The notes below the pieces were generated by a model, which was not told where the DNA came from, did no database searches, and was given only the letters and a program-made list of their open reading frames with translations. Shown here piece by piece: positions 27,516-36,721 of a stretch of 64,000 bases of DNA; the first letter of the stretch is position 1; each line of letters starts with the position of its first letter. The translations under genes and the position numbers were made by a program. This stretch comes from Cupriavidus taiwanensis (GTDB lineage Bacteria > Pseudomonadota > Gammaproteobacteria > Burkholderiales > Burkholderiaceae): NCBI RefSeq assembly GCF_900250115.1, contig NZ_LT984803.1, positions 496,001 to 560,000 on the forward strand, written 5' to 3'.

Positions 27516-29059
27516 GCGGGCGGAAAGTCTTTGGGACGGCGCAGCGTCACGCGGAAGTGCGCGCCGGCCAGTCGTGGCGATTGCTGGTAGACATGGTCCG
27601 AGATCTGGACGTCGCCGCCGTGCTGCTGCACGATCTCGCGCACGATCGCCAGGCCCAGGCCGCTGCCTTCGGTGTTGGTGCCGAGCACGCGGTAGAAGCG
27701 CTCCATCACGCGCTCGCGCTCGGACGGCGCAATGCCCGGGCCGGTGTCTTCCACGTCGAGGTAGGCAAACGGCTCGAAGGCGTCGGCGCTGACCCGCACC
27801 GTGGCGCGGCCGCCGCGCGGGGTGTAGCGGATGGCGTTGTCGAGCAGGTTGTTCAGCATCTCGGTCAGCATCAGGCGATTGCCCTGGACCATCACCGGAT
27901 GGTCGTCGGCATCGAGGCCGAGGTCGATGTCGCGCGCCCACGCCTGCGGCAGCCAGTCCTTGACCACTTCGCGCGCCAGCGCCGCCAGGTCCAGCGCGGC
28001 CATGCCGCCGGTGCCGGCCAGGTTTTCCATGCGTGCCAGTGACAGCAACTGCGTCACCAGGTGCGCGGTGCGTTCCGAGCTGCCCGCGATCTGCGCCAGC
28101 GAGCGCCGCAGTTCCTCGGGCGACTGTTCGCGCTGCGCCAGCTCGGCCTGCATGCGCAGGCCCGCCAGTGGCGTCTTCATCTGGTGCGCGGCATCGGCGA
28201 TAAAGCGCTTCTGGGTCTGCACCGACTGGTCCAGGCGCGCCAGCAGGTCGTTGAACGAGCCCACCAGCGGCGTGATTTCCTGCGGCGCGGCGCGCTCGTC
28301 AATGGGGCTGGTATCGCCCGGGTTGCGCGCGCGGATGCGCTGCTGGATCGCGGTCAGCGGCGCCAGCCCGCGCGACAGCCCGAACCACACCAGCACCACG
28401 GCCAGCGGCAGGATCACGAACTGCGGCAGGATCACGCCCTTGATGATCTCGTTGGCCAGCCGCGCGCGCTTGTCCAGGGTTTCGGCCACCTGCACCAGCA
28501 CCGGCTGGGTGCCGCTGACCTGCTTCAGCTCGATATACGTATAGGCGACGCGCACGTCGTTGCCGGCCACGCGGTCATCGCGCAGCGACACCAGCCCCGC
28601 GTGGCCCTGGTCGTCCTCGGCAGGCAAGGGCAGGTCCTGGTCGCCGGCGATGTACTCGCCGCGCTTGCCGACCACCTGGTAGTAGATGTTGTCGGTCTCG
28701 TCGGCGCGCAGGATCTCGCGCGCCGACAGCGGCAGCTGCAGCGTGACGCGGCCGTTGACCTCGCGCACCTGCTGCGACAGCACGATGGCGCTGGCCTCCA
28801 GCGCGCGGTCGAAGGGGCCGTTGGCGATCGACTTGGCCACCAGGTAGGTCACCGCGATGCTCATCGGCCAGAGCAGCAGCAGCGGTGCCAGCATCCAGTC
28901 CAGGATCTCGCCGAACAACGAGCGCGGCGCGGGGTGGGCGGTGCTTTCCTCCAGGTGCGGCAGCGCGTCGGCCAGGTCCTGGTCGGCGGCGTCCGGGGTG
29001 GCAGGGGAAGGGGGCGCGGCGCGCGGCACGCGTCGCCAGGGCAGTCGCAGCAGGCTCAT
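27512..29059 (-). CDS. Sensor histidine kinase, TctE/QseC-like
   Basis: Inner-membrane two-component sensor of 515 residues: cytoplasmic N terminus, TM helix near residues 50-70, a periplasmic sensor region of about 125 residues, a second TM helix (IKGVILPQFVILPLAVVLVW), HAMP, then the H box DAAHQMKTPLAGL (His about 292) and ATPase boxes LLDNAIRYTPRGG, DTGPGIAPSE and GSGLGLAIVREI. It lies 48 bp downstream of its response regulator and overlaps the DUF4212 gene. TctE-type sensors often monitor carboxylates, which would suit the neighbouring transporter genes, but the signal is unknown. Confidence 0.92.
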   Translation of the reverse strand: MSLLRLPWRRVPRAAPPSPATPDAADQDLADALPHLEESTAHPAPRSLFGEILDWMLAPLLLLWPMSIAVTYLVAKSIANGPFDRALEASAIVLSQQVREVNGRVTLQLPLSAREILRADETDNIYYQVVGKRGEYIAGDQDLPLPAEDDQGHAGLVSLRDDRVAGNDVRVAYTYIELKQVSGTQPVLVQVAETLDKRARLANEIIKGVILPQFVILPLAVVLVWFGLSRGLAPLTAIQQRIRARNPGDTSPIDERAAPQEITPLVGSFNDLLARLDQSVQTQKRFIADAAHQMKTPLAGLRMQAELAQREQSPEELRRSLAQIAGSSERTAHLVTQLLSLARMENLAGTGGMAALDLAALAREVVKDWLPQAWARDIDLGLDADDHPVMVQGNRLMLTEMLNNLLDNAIRYTPRGGRATVRVSADAFEPFAYLDVEDTGPGIAPSERERVMERFYRVLGTNTEGSGLGLAIVREIVQQHGGDVQISDHVYQQSPRLAGAHFRVTLRRPKDFPPA

Positions 29060-29107
29060 GTCGGCGAGGTTGCGCTCAGGTCGGTCGCGTGGCCTGCGGT
29101 GACGGGA

Positions 29108-29797
<690 letters not shown>

Positions 29798-29863
29798 GGT
29801 TGTCTCCACCCTGGCCGGCATAGCCGGCACCGGTGCGCAACGGGCACGGGGGCGCGAAGGGGC

Positions 29864-29893
29864 TTGCCAAGCATACTGTTTTTTTATACAGTA
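29864..29893 (+). promoter_or_regulatory. LexA (SOS) box overlapping the recA promoter
   Basis: CTGT (29876-29879), eight bases, ACAG (29888-29891), flanked by TA on both sides: every conserved position of the E. coli-type LexA operator is kept. TTGCCA at 29864-29869 with TACAGT at 29887-29892, 17 bp apart, could be the -35 and -10, so LexA would cover the promoter. Position and perfect match make SOS control of recA-recX very likely. Confidence 0.93.
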
Positions 29894-30032
29894 CCCGCAC
29901 GTTCCGCTAGGGCCGCCCGGGGAGACCCCCTGGAGTGCGGCCGCGCAGACAGCCGGGCCGGCGCCGCTGCCGGCAAATGCCGGTGCCGCGCCACATGCGG
30001 CCTATTTATACACCATTGACTCAAGGACGACC

Positions 30033-31097
30033 ATGGACGACAAGAAGGCAGGTGCCGGCGTGAGCGCCGAGAAGCAAAAGGCGCTTGCCGCCGCGCTCTC
30101 CCAGATCGAGAAGCAGTTCGGCAAGGGCTCGATCATGCGCCTGGGCGATGGCGAGGTCGAAAAGGACATCCAGGTGGTTTCCACCGGTTCCCTCGGCCTG
30201 GACATCGCGCTTGGCGTCGGTGGCCTGCCGCGCGGCCGCGTGGTCGAGATCTACGGGCCGGAATCGTCGGGCAAGACCACCCTGACGCTGCAGGTGGTGG
30301 CCGAAATGCAGAAGCTGGGCGGCACCTGCGCCTTTATCGATGCGGAGCACGCGCTGGACGTCAACTACGCCTCCAAGCTCGGCGTCAATGTCGGCGACCT
30401 GCTGATCTCGCAGCCCGACACCGGCGAGCAGGCCCTGGAAATCACCGACGCGCTGGTGCGCTCGGGCTCGATCGACCTGATCATCATCGACTCGGTCGCG
30501 GCGCTGGTGCCGAAGGCCGAAATCGAAGGCGAAATGGGCGATTCGCTGCCCGGCCTGCAGGCCCGCCTGATGAGCCAGGCGCTGCGCAAGCTGACCGGCA
30601 CCATCAAGCGCACCAACTGCCTGGTGATCTTCATCAACCAGATCCGCATGAAGATCGGCGTGATGTTCGGCTCGCCCGAAACCACCACCGGCGGCAATGC
30701 GCTGAAGTTCTACGCCTCGGTGCGCCTGGACATCCGCCGCATCGGCTCGATCAAGAAGGGCGACGACGTGATCGGCAACGAGACCAAGGTCAAGGTGGTC
30801 AAGAACAAGGTATCGCCGCCGTTCCGCGAGGCCTTCTTCGACATCCTCTACGGCCAGGGCATCTCGCGCCAGGGCGAGATCATCGACCTGGGCGTGGATG
30901 CCAAGATCGTCGAGAAGTCGGGCGCCTGGTACAGCTACAACGGCGATAAGATCGGCCAGGGCAAGGACAACGCCCGCGAATACCTGCGCGAGAACCCCGA
31001 CATTGCCGCCGAGATCGAAAACAAGGTGCGCGCGGCGCTCGGCGTGGTGGCCATGAACCCCACGGCCGCAGCCGCGGCGGCAACGATCGAAGACTGA
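30033..31097 (+). CDS. recA: Recombinase RecA
   Basis: ATP-dependent strand-exchange protein and LexA coprotease. The 354-residue product from ATG 30033 (AAGGA five bases upstream) has Walker A GPESSGKT at residues 75-82, [22 protein letters not shown], the L2-region segment [22 protein letters not shown], and an Ala-rich, weakly acidic tail. A LexA box lies about 140 bp upstream; a hairpin terminator and recX follow. Confidence 0.98.
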   Translation: MDDKKAGAGVSAEKQKALAAALSQIEKQFGKGSIMRLGDGEVEKDIQVVSTGSLGLDIALGVGGLPRGRVVEIYGPESSGKTTLTLQVVAEMQKLGGTCAFIDAEHALDVNYASKLGVNVGDLLISQPDTGEQALEITDALVRSGSIDLIIIDSVAALVPKAEIEGEMGDSLPGLQARLMSQALRKLTGTIKRTNCLVIFINQIRMKIGVMFGSPETTTGGNALKFYASVRLDIRRIGSIKKGDDVIGNETKVKVVKNKVSPPFREAFFDILYGQGISRQGEIIDLGVDAKIVEKSGAWYSYNGDKIGQGKDNAREYLRENPDIAAEIENKVRAALGVVAMNPTAAAAAATIED

Positions 31098-31126
31098 CCG
31101 CCCCGGCGGCCGCTGCGCCATCCCGG

Positions 31127-31160
31127 AAGGCCGGGGCATCGCCGATGCCCCGGCCTTTTT
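31127..31160 (+). terminator. Terminator after recA
   Basis: Stem AAGGCCGGGGCATCG / CGATGCCCCGGCCTT, one-base loop region, then a T run (31156-31160), 29 bp after the recA stop. It probably attenuates read-through into recX, as described for recA-recX in other bacteria. Confidence 0.85.
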
Positions 31161-31207
31161 GCTTGGCCCCCGGCGCCCGTCCTCCCAACCGCTGATCCCG
31201 GTCATCC

Positions 31208-31675
31208 ATGGCAACCCGTCCCCCGCTGTCGCTGAAGGCCCGTGCCGTCGGCTACCTGTCGCGCCGCGAGCACAGCCGCGCCGAGCTGGCGCGCAAGCTG
31301 GCGCCGCATGCCGAGTCGCCCGAGCAGCTGGAACAGCTGCTGGACGCGCTGGAACGCGAGAACTGGCTGTCGAACCAGCGCTTCGCCGACAGCCTGGTGC
31401 ATCGCCGCGGCGCCCGCTACGGCACCGCGCGCGTGATGCAGGAGGCCAAGACCCACAAGCTCGACAGCGAGCAGCTGGGCGAACTGCAGGAGCGCCTGCG
31501 CGCCACCGAAGCCGAACGCGCGCGCGAGGTCTGGCGCAAGCGCTTCGGCACGCCGCCCGACACGCCCGAGGCGCGGGCGAAGCAGATCCGCTTCATGGTG
31601 GCACGCGGCTTTTCGCGCGCGGTGGTCGGCAAGATCATCCAGGGCGCGGACGAGGACTACGGCGACGCGGACTGA
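31208..31675 (+). CDS. recX: Regulatory protein RecX
   Basis: Small modulator that inhibits or reshapes RecA filaments. The 155-residue, mostly helical protein starts MATRPPLSLKARAVGYLSRREHSRAEL, typical of RecX, with the triple-helix repeats characteristic of the family (LLDALERENWLSNQRFADSLVHRRG). It lies 110 bp after recA beyond a hairpin terminator, so its expression is probably lower than but linked to recA. Confidence 0.95.
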   Translation: MATRPPLSLKARAVGYLSRREHSRAELARKLAPHAESPEQLEQLLDALERENWLSNQRFADSLVHRRGARYGTARVMQEAKTHKLDSEQLGELQERLRATEAERAREVWRKRFGTPPDTPEARAKQIRFMVARGFSRAVVGKIIQGADEDYGDAD

Positions 31676-32007
31676 GCCGGCATTGCGCCGCCGGGCCTGG
31701 CGGGATTAACTGCGCTGCCGTCATGTGTATTTCGCTGCGTTGCGTCATCGGGCAACGCCGCCGCACGGTCTGATCTGCACGCGGGAAGCCGGTGTCAGCT
31801 GGTGCGTTGCGGCAATGCGGGCCCGGCATGCCGCAGCGTCACGGTCGGCCGACAATCGGGGCGCGACAGTTGCCGCACAAGGATGTTCCCGGCCAACGCG
31901 GCCTGGCATGTTAAACTCCCCGGGTTATTTCGGTGCCGTGGCACCACGGTGCCCCAGCCCCCCGGATTCTCCGTCGCCTCCGTATCTTCCGTATTCCCAG
32001 CCTGGCC
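31676..32007. other. Intergenic region, recX to DUF2889 gene
   Basis: 332 bp with no credible ORF, hairpin or repeat. It must hold the promoter of the DUF2889 gene; I could not place one with confidence. Confidence 0.5.
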
Positions 32008-32715
32008 ATGCCTCTGTCCCAGCCCGTCAACCGCTCCCTGCGTCACCGTCGCGCCATCGCGGCCGAGGCGTACCAGAGGGAAGACGGCCTGTGGGACATC
32101 GAGGTGCGCCTGACCGACACCAAGCCCCGCGACATCGAACTGGCCGGCGACCGCATCCGGCCGCAGGGCCAGCCGCTGCACGACCTGTGGCTGCGCATCA
32201 CGATCGACGAGGGCATGACGGTGCTGGATGCCGAGGCCTGCTCGGACTGGGTGCCTTACCCGTCCCACTGCGACACGATCGGCGAGGCTTACCGCAAGCT
32301 GATCGGGCTGAACCTGCGCAAGGGCTTTCGCAAGGCGGTGCGCGAGCGCCTGGGCGGCATGCACGGCTGCTCGCACCTGACCGAAGCCGCCGGGGTGCTG
32401 CCGAGCACCGCGATCCAGGCCTTTGCCGGCGAGGTCATCAGTATCCGCGACAACGGCGAGGACGATCCGAATCCGGAGCCGCCCTATCAGTTGAACGGCT
32501 GCCACGCCCTGCGTTTCGACGGCGAGGTGGTGCGTCAGTTTTACCCGCGCTGGTATGGTCACCAGCCGACGCCCAAGGTACGGGCCGAGGCCGCGCCTGC
32601 CGTCGCAACCGCGCCTCAGGCGCAGCAGCCCGCGGCCAATGGCGACCGCGGTGGTCACGCAATCGACGGCAACGACGCTGTCCCGGCCGACCGGCCGACC
32701 GGCACCTCCGGCTGA
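32008..32715 (+). CDS. DUF2889 family protein
   Basis: A 235-residue cytoplasmic protein with no signal peptide or TM helix. The first ~185 residues ([31 protein letters not shown], then [27 protein letters not shown]) look like the DUF2889 family; function unknown. The conserved HGCSHL and several Cys/His positions could bind metal, which is a guess. The C-terminal ~50 residues are Ala/Pro/Gly-rich and probably disordered. Start ATG 32008 precedes the conserved region directly. It lies 89 bp upstream of sucC. Confidence 0.78.
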   Translation: MPLSQPVNRSLRHRRAIAAEAYQREDGLWDIEVRLTDTKPRDIELAGDRIRPQGQPLHDLWLRITIDEGMTVLDAEACSDWVPYPSHCDTIGEAYRKLIGLNLRKGFRKAVRERLGGMHGCSHLTEAAGVLPSTAIQAFAGEVISIRDNGEDDPNPEPPYQLNGCHALRFDGEVVRQFYPRWYGHQPTPKVRAEAAPAVATAPQAQQPAANGDRGGHAIDGNDAVPADRPTGTSG

Positions 32716-32804
32716 TTCTCAGGATCGGCCAGCCTGACGAGAGAGTTCGTCTTCTTTCAGATTCTTCCCTTCTACCTTTTACGCCTACCCGAAAGGAAAC
32801 ACGC

Positions 32805-33971
32805 ATGAATATCCATGAGTATCAAGGCAAGGAAATCCTGCGCAAATACAATGTGCCGGTTCCGCGCGGCATCCCCGCGTTCTCGGTTGACGAGGCCCTG
32901 AAGGCCGCAGAACAGCTCGGCGGCCCGGTGTGGGTTGTCAAGGCGCAGATCCACGCGGGTGGCCGCGGCAAGGGCGGCGGCGTCAAGGTTGCCAAGAGCA
33001 TGGACGAGGTCAAGCAATACGCCTCGAACATCCTGGGCATGCAGCTGGTCACGCACCAGACCGGTCCGGAAGGCAAGAAGGTCAACCGCCTGCTGATCGA
33101 AGAAGGCGCCGACATCAAGAAGGAACTGTACGTTTCGCTGGTGGTGGACCGCGTCTCGCAGAAGATCGCCCTGATGGCGTCGAGCGAAGGCGGCATGGAC
33201 ATCGAAGAAGTCGCTGCCCACACCCCGGAAAAGATCCACACCCTGATCATCGAGCCGTCGACCGGCCTGACCGACGCCGACGCCGACGACATCGCCCGCA
33301 AGATCGGCGTGCCCGACGCGAGCGTGGCGCAAGCCCGCCAGGCGCTGCAAGGCCTGTACAAGGCGTTCTACGACACCGACGCTTCGCTGGCCGAAATCAA
33401 CCCGCTGATCCTGACCGGCGACGGCAAGGTGATCGCGCTTGACGCCAAGTTCAACTTCGACTCGAACGCGCTGTTCCGTCACCCGGAAATCGTCGCCTAC
33501 CGCGACCTGGATGAAGAAGACGCCAACGAAATCGAAGCCTCGAAGTTCGACCTGGCCTACATCTCGCTGGACGGCAACATCGGCTGCCTGGTGAACGGCG
33601 CCGGCCTGGCCATGGCCACCATGGACACCATCAAGCTGTTCGGCGGCGAGCCGGCCAACTTCCTCGACGTGGGCGGCGGTGCCACCACCGAGAAGGTGAC
33701 CGAAGCCTTCAAGCTGATGCTGAGCAACAAGAACGTGCAGGCCATCCTGGTCAACATCTTCGGCGGCATCATGCGTTGCGACGTGATCGCCGAAGGCGTG
33801 ATCTCGGCCTCGAAGGCCGTGTCGCTGAACGTGCCGCTGGTCGTGCGCATGAAGGGCACCAACGAAGAGCTGGGCCGCAAGATGCTGGCTGACTCGGGCC
33901 TGCCGATCATCTCGGCCGACACGATGGAAGAAGCCGCCCAGAAGGTCGTGGCTGCCGCCGCCGGCAAGTAA
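32805..33971 (+). CDS. sucC: Succinyl-CoA synthetase beta subunit
   Basis: ADP- or GDP-forming succinyl-CoA ligase of the TCA cycle, beta chain (ATP-grasp). The 388-residue protein begins [15 protein letters not shown], contains the nucleotide-binding stretch [15 protein letters not shown] and the C-terminal GGIMRCD segment. Start ATG 32805 has AAAGGAA upstream. The leader 32716-32804 is pyrimidine-rich. sucD follows after 88 bp; sucAB are not nearby. Confidence 0.98.
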   Translation: MNIHEYQGKEILRKYNVPVPRGIPAFSVDEALKAAEQLGGPVWVVKAQIHAGGRGKGGGVKVAKSMDEVKQYASNILGMQLVTHQTGPEGKKVNRLLIEEGADIKKELYVSLVVDRVSQKIALMASSEGGMDIEEVAAHTPEKIHTLIIEPSTGLTDADADDIARKIGVPDASVAQARQALQGLYKAFYDTDASLAEINPLILTGDGKVIALDAKFNFDSNALFRHPEIVAYRDLDEEDANEIEASKFDLAYISLDGNIGCLVNGAGLAMATMDTIKLFGGEPANFLDVGGGATTEKVTEAFKLMLSNKNVQAILVNIFGGIMRCDVIAEGVISASKAVSLNVPLVVRMKGTNEELGRKMLADSGLPIISADTMEEAAQKVVAAAAGK

Positions 33972-34059
33972 GCCGAGGCGCCGTTACCCAATACAAGCGA
34001 ACTTCGGCAGCGCGCGTGGCCTTTGCCCGCGCTGCCCGAGTCAAGCAAAGGACGAAAGC

Positions 34060-34941
34060 ATGTCGATTCTGATCAACAAAGACACCAAAGTCATTACCCA
34101 GGGCATCACCGGCAAGACCGGCCAGTTCCACACCCGTGGCTGCCGCGACTACGCCAACGGCAAGAACGCCTTCGTCGCGGGCGTGAACCCGAAGAAGGCC
34201 GGCGAAGACTTCGAAGGCATTCCCATCTACGCCAGCGTCAAGGACGCCAAGGCGCAGACCGGCGCGACCGTGTCGGTGATCTACGTGCCGCCCGCGGGCG
34301 CCGCCGCCGCGATCTGGGAAGCCGTTGACGCCGACCTCGACCTGGTGGTCTGCATCACCGAAGGCATCCCCGTGCGCGACATGATGGAAGTCAAGGACCG
34401 CATGCGCCGCGAAAATAAGAAGACCCTGCTGCTGGGGCCGAACTGCCCGGGCCTGATCACGCCGGACGAAATTAAGATCGGCATCATGCCGGGCCACATC
34501 CACCGCAAGGGCCGCATCGGCGTGGTGTCGCGCTCGGGCACGCTGACCTATGAAGCCGTGGGCCAGCTGACCGCGCTGGGCCTGGGCCAGTCGTCGGCCG
34601 TCGGCATCGGTGGCGACCCCATCAATGGCCTTAAGCACATCGACGTGATGAAGATGTTCAACGACGATCCGGAAACGGACGCCGTGGTCATGATCGGCGA
34701 GATCGGCGGTCCGGACGAGGCCAACGCCGCCCACTGGATCAAGGACAACATGAAGAAGCCGGTGGTTGGCTTCATCGCTGGCGTGACCGCGCCTCCGGGC
34801 AAGCGCATGGGCCACGCCGGCGCGCTGATCTCGGGCGGTGCCGACACCGCCCAGGCCAAGCTGGAAATCATGGAAGCCTGCGGTATCAAGGTGACCAAGA
34901 ACCCGTCGGAAATGGGCCGCCTGCTGAAGGCGATGCTGTAA
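34060..34941 (+). CDS. sucD: Succinyl-CoA synthetase alpha subunit
   Basis: CoA-binding alpha chain of succinyl-CoA ligase, 293 residues. It shows the Rossmann motif TGKTGQFHTRGCRDYANG, GPNCPGLITP and the active-site loop GHAGALISGG, in which His252 would be phosphorylated. It follows sucC and ends before a small hairpin and a terminator. Confidence 0.98.
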   Translation: MSILINKDTKVITQGITGKTGQFHTRGCRDYANGKNAFVAGVNPKKAGEDFEGIPIYASVKDAKAQTGATVSVIYVPPAGAAAAIWEAVDADLDLVVCITEGIPVRDMMEVKDRMRRENKKTLLLGPNCPGLITPDEIKIGIMPGHIHRKGRIGVVSRSGTLTYEAVGQLTALGLGQSSAVGIGGDPINGLKHIDVMKMFNDDPETDAVVMIGEIGGPDEANAAHWIKDNMKKPVVGFIAGVTAPPGKRMGHAGALISGGADTAQAKLEIMEACGIKVTKNPSEMGRLLKAML

Positions 34942-34984
34942 GTCCTGCCTGCCGTTCCCGCTGTGGCGGGAATGACAAAATGTG

Positions 34985-35018
34985 ATGCCTCCGCCTGCAG
35001 CGGGGGCATTTTCTTTTA
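34985..35018 (+). terminator. Terminator of sucCD
   Basis: Stem ATGCCTCCGC (34985-34994) with GCGGGGGCAT (35000-35009), five-base loop, then TTTCTTTT. It lies 43 bp after sucD; one G-T pair is included. A second small hairpin (TTCCCGC...GCGGGAA, near 34954-34971) precedes it. Confidence 0.85.
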
Positions 35019-35191
35019 GGCGGAGTGAAGTTGACGCCATGAATTCCCTGAAGATTACGAGATTGAAATCTAATCGAAAGGTTCGTGCGTTAAACAGTCA
35101 TGTCTGCGCTTTCAGACATCCGAAAACCCGTCAGATGACGGGGCGCGCCATCGCATAGAACCGCCACTAATAGAACTCGAGGAGCCTCCCC

Positions 35192-35887
35192 GTGGAACTG
35201 CTGTCTTCCACCACTTTCTGGATTGCGTTGGGATCGATCATCCTGACCAATATCGTCCTGTCCGGCGACAACGCGGTGGTGATCGCGCTCGCCTCGCGCA
35301 ATCTGCCGCCGGCCCAGCAGAAGAAAGCCATCTTCTGGGGCAGCGCCGCCGCCATCATCATGCGCGTGGTGCTGACCGTGGCCGCGGTCAAGCTGCTGAG
35401 CCTGCCGTACCTGAAGATCATCGGTGCCGTGCTGCTGGTCTACATCGGCGTGCAGCTGCTGACCGGCGAGGACGACGAAGACGGCCATGACGCCAAGGAC
35501 AATATCTGGGCCGCGATCCGCACCATCCTGATCGCCGACCTGGTGATGTCGCTGGACAACGTGGTCGCCGTGGCCGCCGCCGCGCAAAAGGGCCCCGAAG
35601 GCAGCCAGCTGCTGCTGCTGATCGTCGGCCTCGGCCTGTCGATCCCGCTGATCGTGTTCGGCAGCACGCTGCTGCTCAAGGTGATGGAGCGCTTCCCGGT
35701 CATCATCGTGCTGGGCGCCGCGCTGCTCGGCTACCTCGCCGGCGAGATGCTGGTCAGCGACCCGGTCGACGCCGCCTGGTTCGAAGTCCACGTCCCGCAC
35801 GCCCACCTGGTCTTCGGCGCCGCCGGCGCGATCCTGGTGGTGATCATCGGCAAGCTGCTGAGCCGCCGCTCGGCACAGACGGCCTGA
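35192..35887 (+). CDS. TerC/YjbE-family integral membrane protein
   Basis: Inner-membrane protein of 231 residues with about seven helices, related to TerC/Alx proteins implicated in metal (manganese) export. Two repeated acidic motifs lie in the membrane, NIVLSGDNAVVIALA and DLVMSLDNVVAVAAA, the likely cation site. The start is GTG 35192 with GAGGAG upstream. I looked for a yybP-ykoY manganese riboswitch in the 250 bp before it and did not find its conserved core. Confidence 0.9.
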   Translation: MELLSSTTFWIALGSIILTNIVLSGDNAVVIALASRNLPPAQQKKAIFWGSAAAIIMRVVLTVAAVKLLSLPYLKIIGAVLLVYIGVQLLTGEDDEDGHDAKDNIWAAIRTILIADLVMSLDNVVAVAAAAQKGPEGSQLLLLIVGLGLSIPLIVFGSTLLLKVMERFPVIIVLGAALLGYLAGEMLVSDPVDAAWFEVHVPHAHLVFGAAGAILVVIIGKLLSRRSAQTA

Positions 35888-35910
35888 CGCCACTAAGCGC
35901 ATGCAGGAAG

Positions 35911-35935
35911 GGGCGGCCAGCTGGCCGCCCTTTTT
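35911..35935 (+). terminator. Terminator after the TerC-family gene
   Basis: Palindromic stem GGGCGGCCAG / CTGGCCGCCC followed by five T, 23 bp after the stop codon. Confidence 0.88.
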
Positions 35936-36203
35936 CATTGGGGCTGCGCCGCGCGTGTCGGTGCCCGTGCGAACTAACTCATGTGAGTGATCGCACTTTT
36001 TGTCGTGCTTGCCTGTGGTAGCGGTCCCGGGTGACAATTTTTGGCCCAAATGGCGAGCATCACCCCGAGGAGTGACGAAATTTGTCGCTTTTCACCCCCT
36101 ACGGATGGGGGATGCCGCTGGCACACTTGCTGCTCAATCGTCCCCGCGTCACGAAACCGAAGACGTGCAACGCTTAACCAAAATCTCTTCGAGGGGTCAA
36201 ATC
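35936..36203. other. pilA upstream region with possible activator half-sites
   Basis: AT-richer than its surroundings. Besides the sigma-54-type promoter it holds two TTTGTCG words (about 36000-36006 and 36081-36087), similar to the T-rich/GTC half-sites reported for PilR, at distances usual for sigma-54 activators. This reading is tentative. Confidence 0.4.
36119..36134 (+). promoter_or_regulatory. Sigma-54-type promoter of the pilin gene
   Basis: TGGCAC (36119-36124), five bases, CTGCT (36130-36134): the GG and GC dinucleotides are exactly ten bases apart, with one mismatch to TTGCW. Transcription would start near 36145, giving a ~60-nt leader. Pilin genes in pseudomonads are sigma-54/PilR dependent, which supports the call. 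Confidence 0.75.
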
Positions 36204-36662
36204 ATGCAACGGGTACAAAAACTGAAGAAGCTGGGCCGCCGCGTCCAGAAGGGCTTTACGCTGATCGAACTGATGATCGTGGTGGCGATCATTGGTATCT
36301 TGGCGGCGATTGCAATTCCGCAGTATCAGGACTATGTGACGCGGAGTCGGTGGTCGGATGTGTATTCGCAGGTGGCACCGCTGAAGCTAGCCATCGCGCA
36401 ATGCACTCAGACCAATGCAGGTGGCTTGGCCGCATGTGATACGCTGACGAGGCTGAACAACGAAGTCGGATATAACGCCCTGCCAATTCCAGCCAATGCG
36501 TCGATATCGATTACTGGAACTACTGCGGCTATCGTGATGACAGCGCAAGCCCAACTCGGTACGACCTGCACAGTGACCCTGACTCCGACGCTTACATCTA
36601 ATGCAGTGACGTGGGCGGCGACCAACGGCGGTGGTTGTACTAAATCGCAAACTGGCGTCTAA
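36204..36662 (+). CDS. pilA: Type IV major pilin-like protein
   Basis: Prepilin of 152 residues. A basic 17-residue leader ends in Gly, and the prepilin peptidase site reads KG^[18 protein letters not shown], with Glu at position +5; the following hydrophobic helix is the polymerisation domain. The mature part has two Cys pairs' worth of cysteines (CTQTN, CDTL, CTVT, GGGCTK); the last two would form the usual D-region disulfide. Thr/Ser-rich C-terminal sequence could carry O-glycans made by the downstream transferases. Codon use is less GC-biased than in most of the window. Confidence 0.92.
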   Translation: MQRVQKLKKLGRRVQKGFTLIELMIVVAIIGILAAIAIPQYQDYVTRSRWSDVYSQVAPLKLAIAQCTQTNAGGLAACDTLTRLNNEVGYNALPIPANASISITGTTAAIVMTAQAQLGTTCTVTLTPTLTSNAVTWAATNGGGCTKSQTGV

Positions 36663-36683
36663 GCCGTTTCAAGTCCAAGAGGG

Positions 36684-36706
36684 GGCATCTTCGGATGCCT
36701 TTTTTT
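36684..36706 (+). terminator. Terminator after pilA (TTCG tetraloop)
   Basis: GGCATC-TTCG-GATGCC followed by eight T, 21 bp after the pilA stop. The very stable tetraloop hairpin should make pilin mRNA abundant relative to the downstream transferase genes. Confidence 0.92.
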
Positions 36707-36721
36707 TATGGAGACGGGGCA

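Noticed and set aside
34942..35191. yybP-ykoY manganese riboswitch before the TerC-family gene
   Set aside because: The conserved core of that riboswitch could not be found in the leader; only terminator hairpins and the ribosome-binding site are visible.
36695..36721. Nine-codon N-terminal extension of the first PglL-like protein
   Set aside because: The ATG at 36695 is part of the pilA terminator stem; ATG 36722 has a Shine-Dalgarno and leads directly into the first membrane helix.
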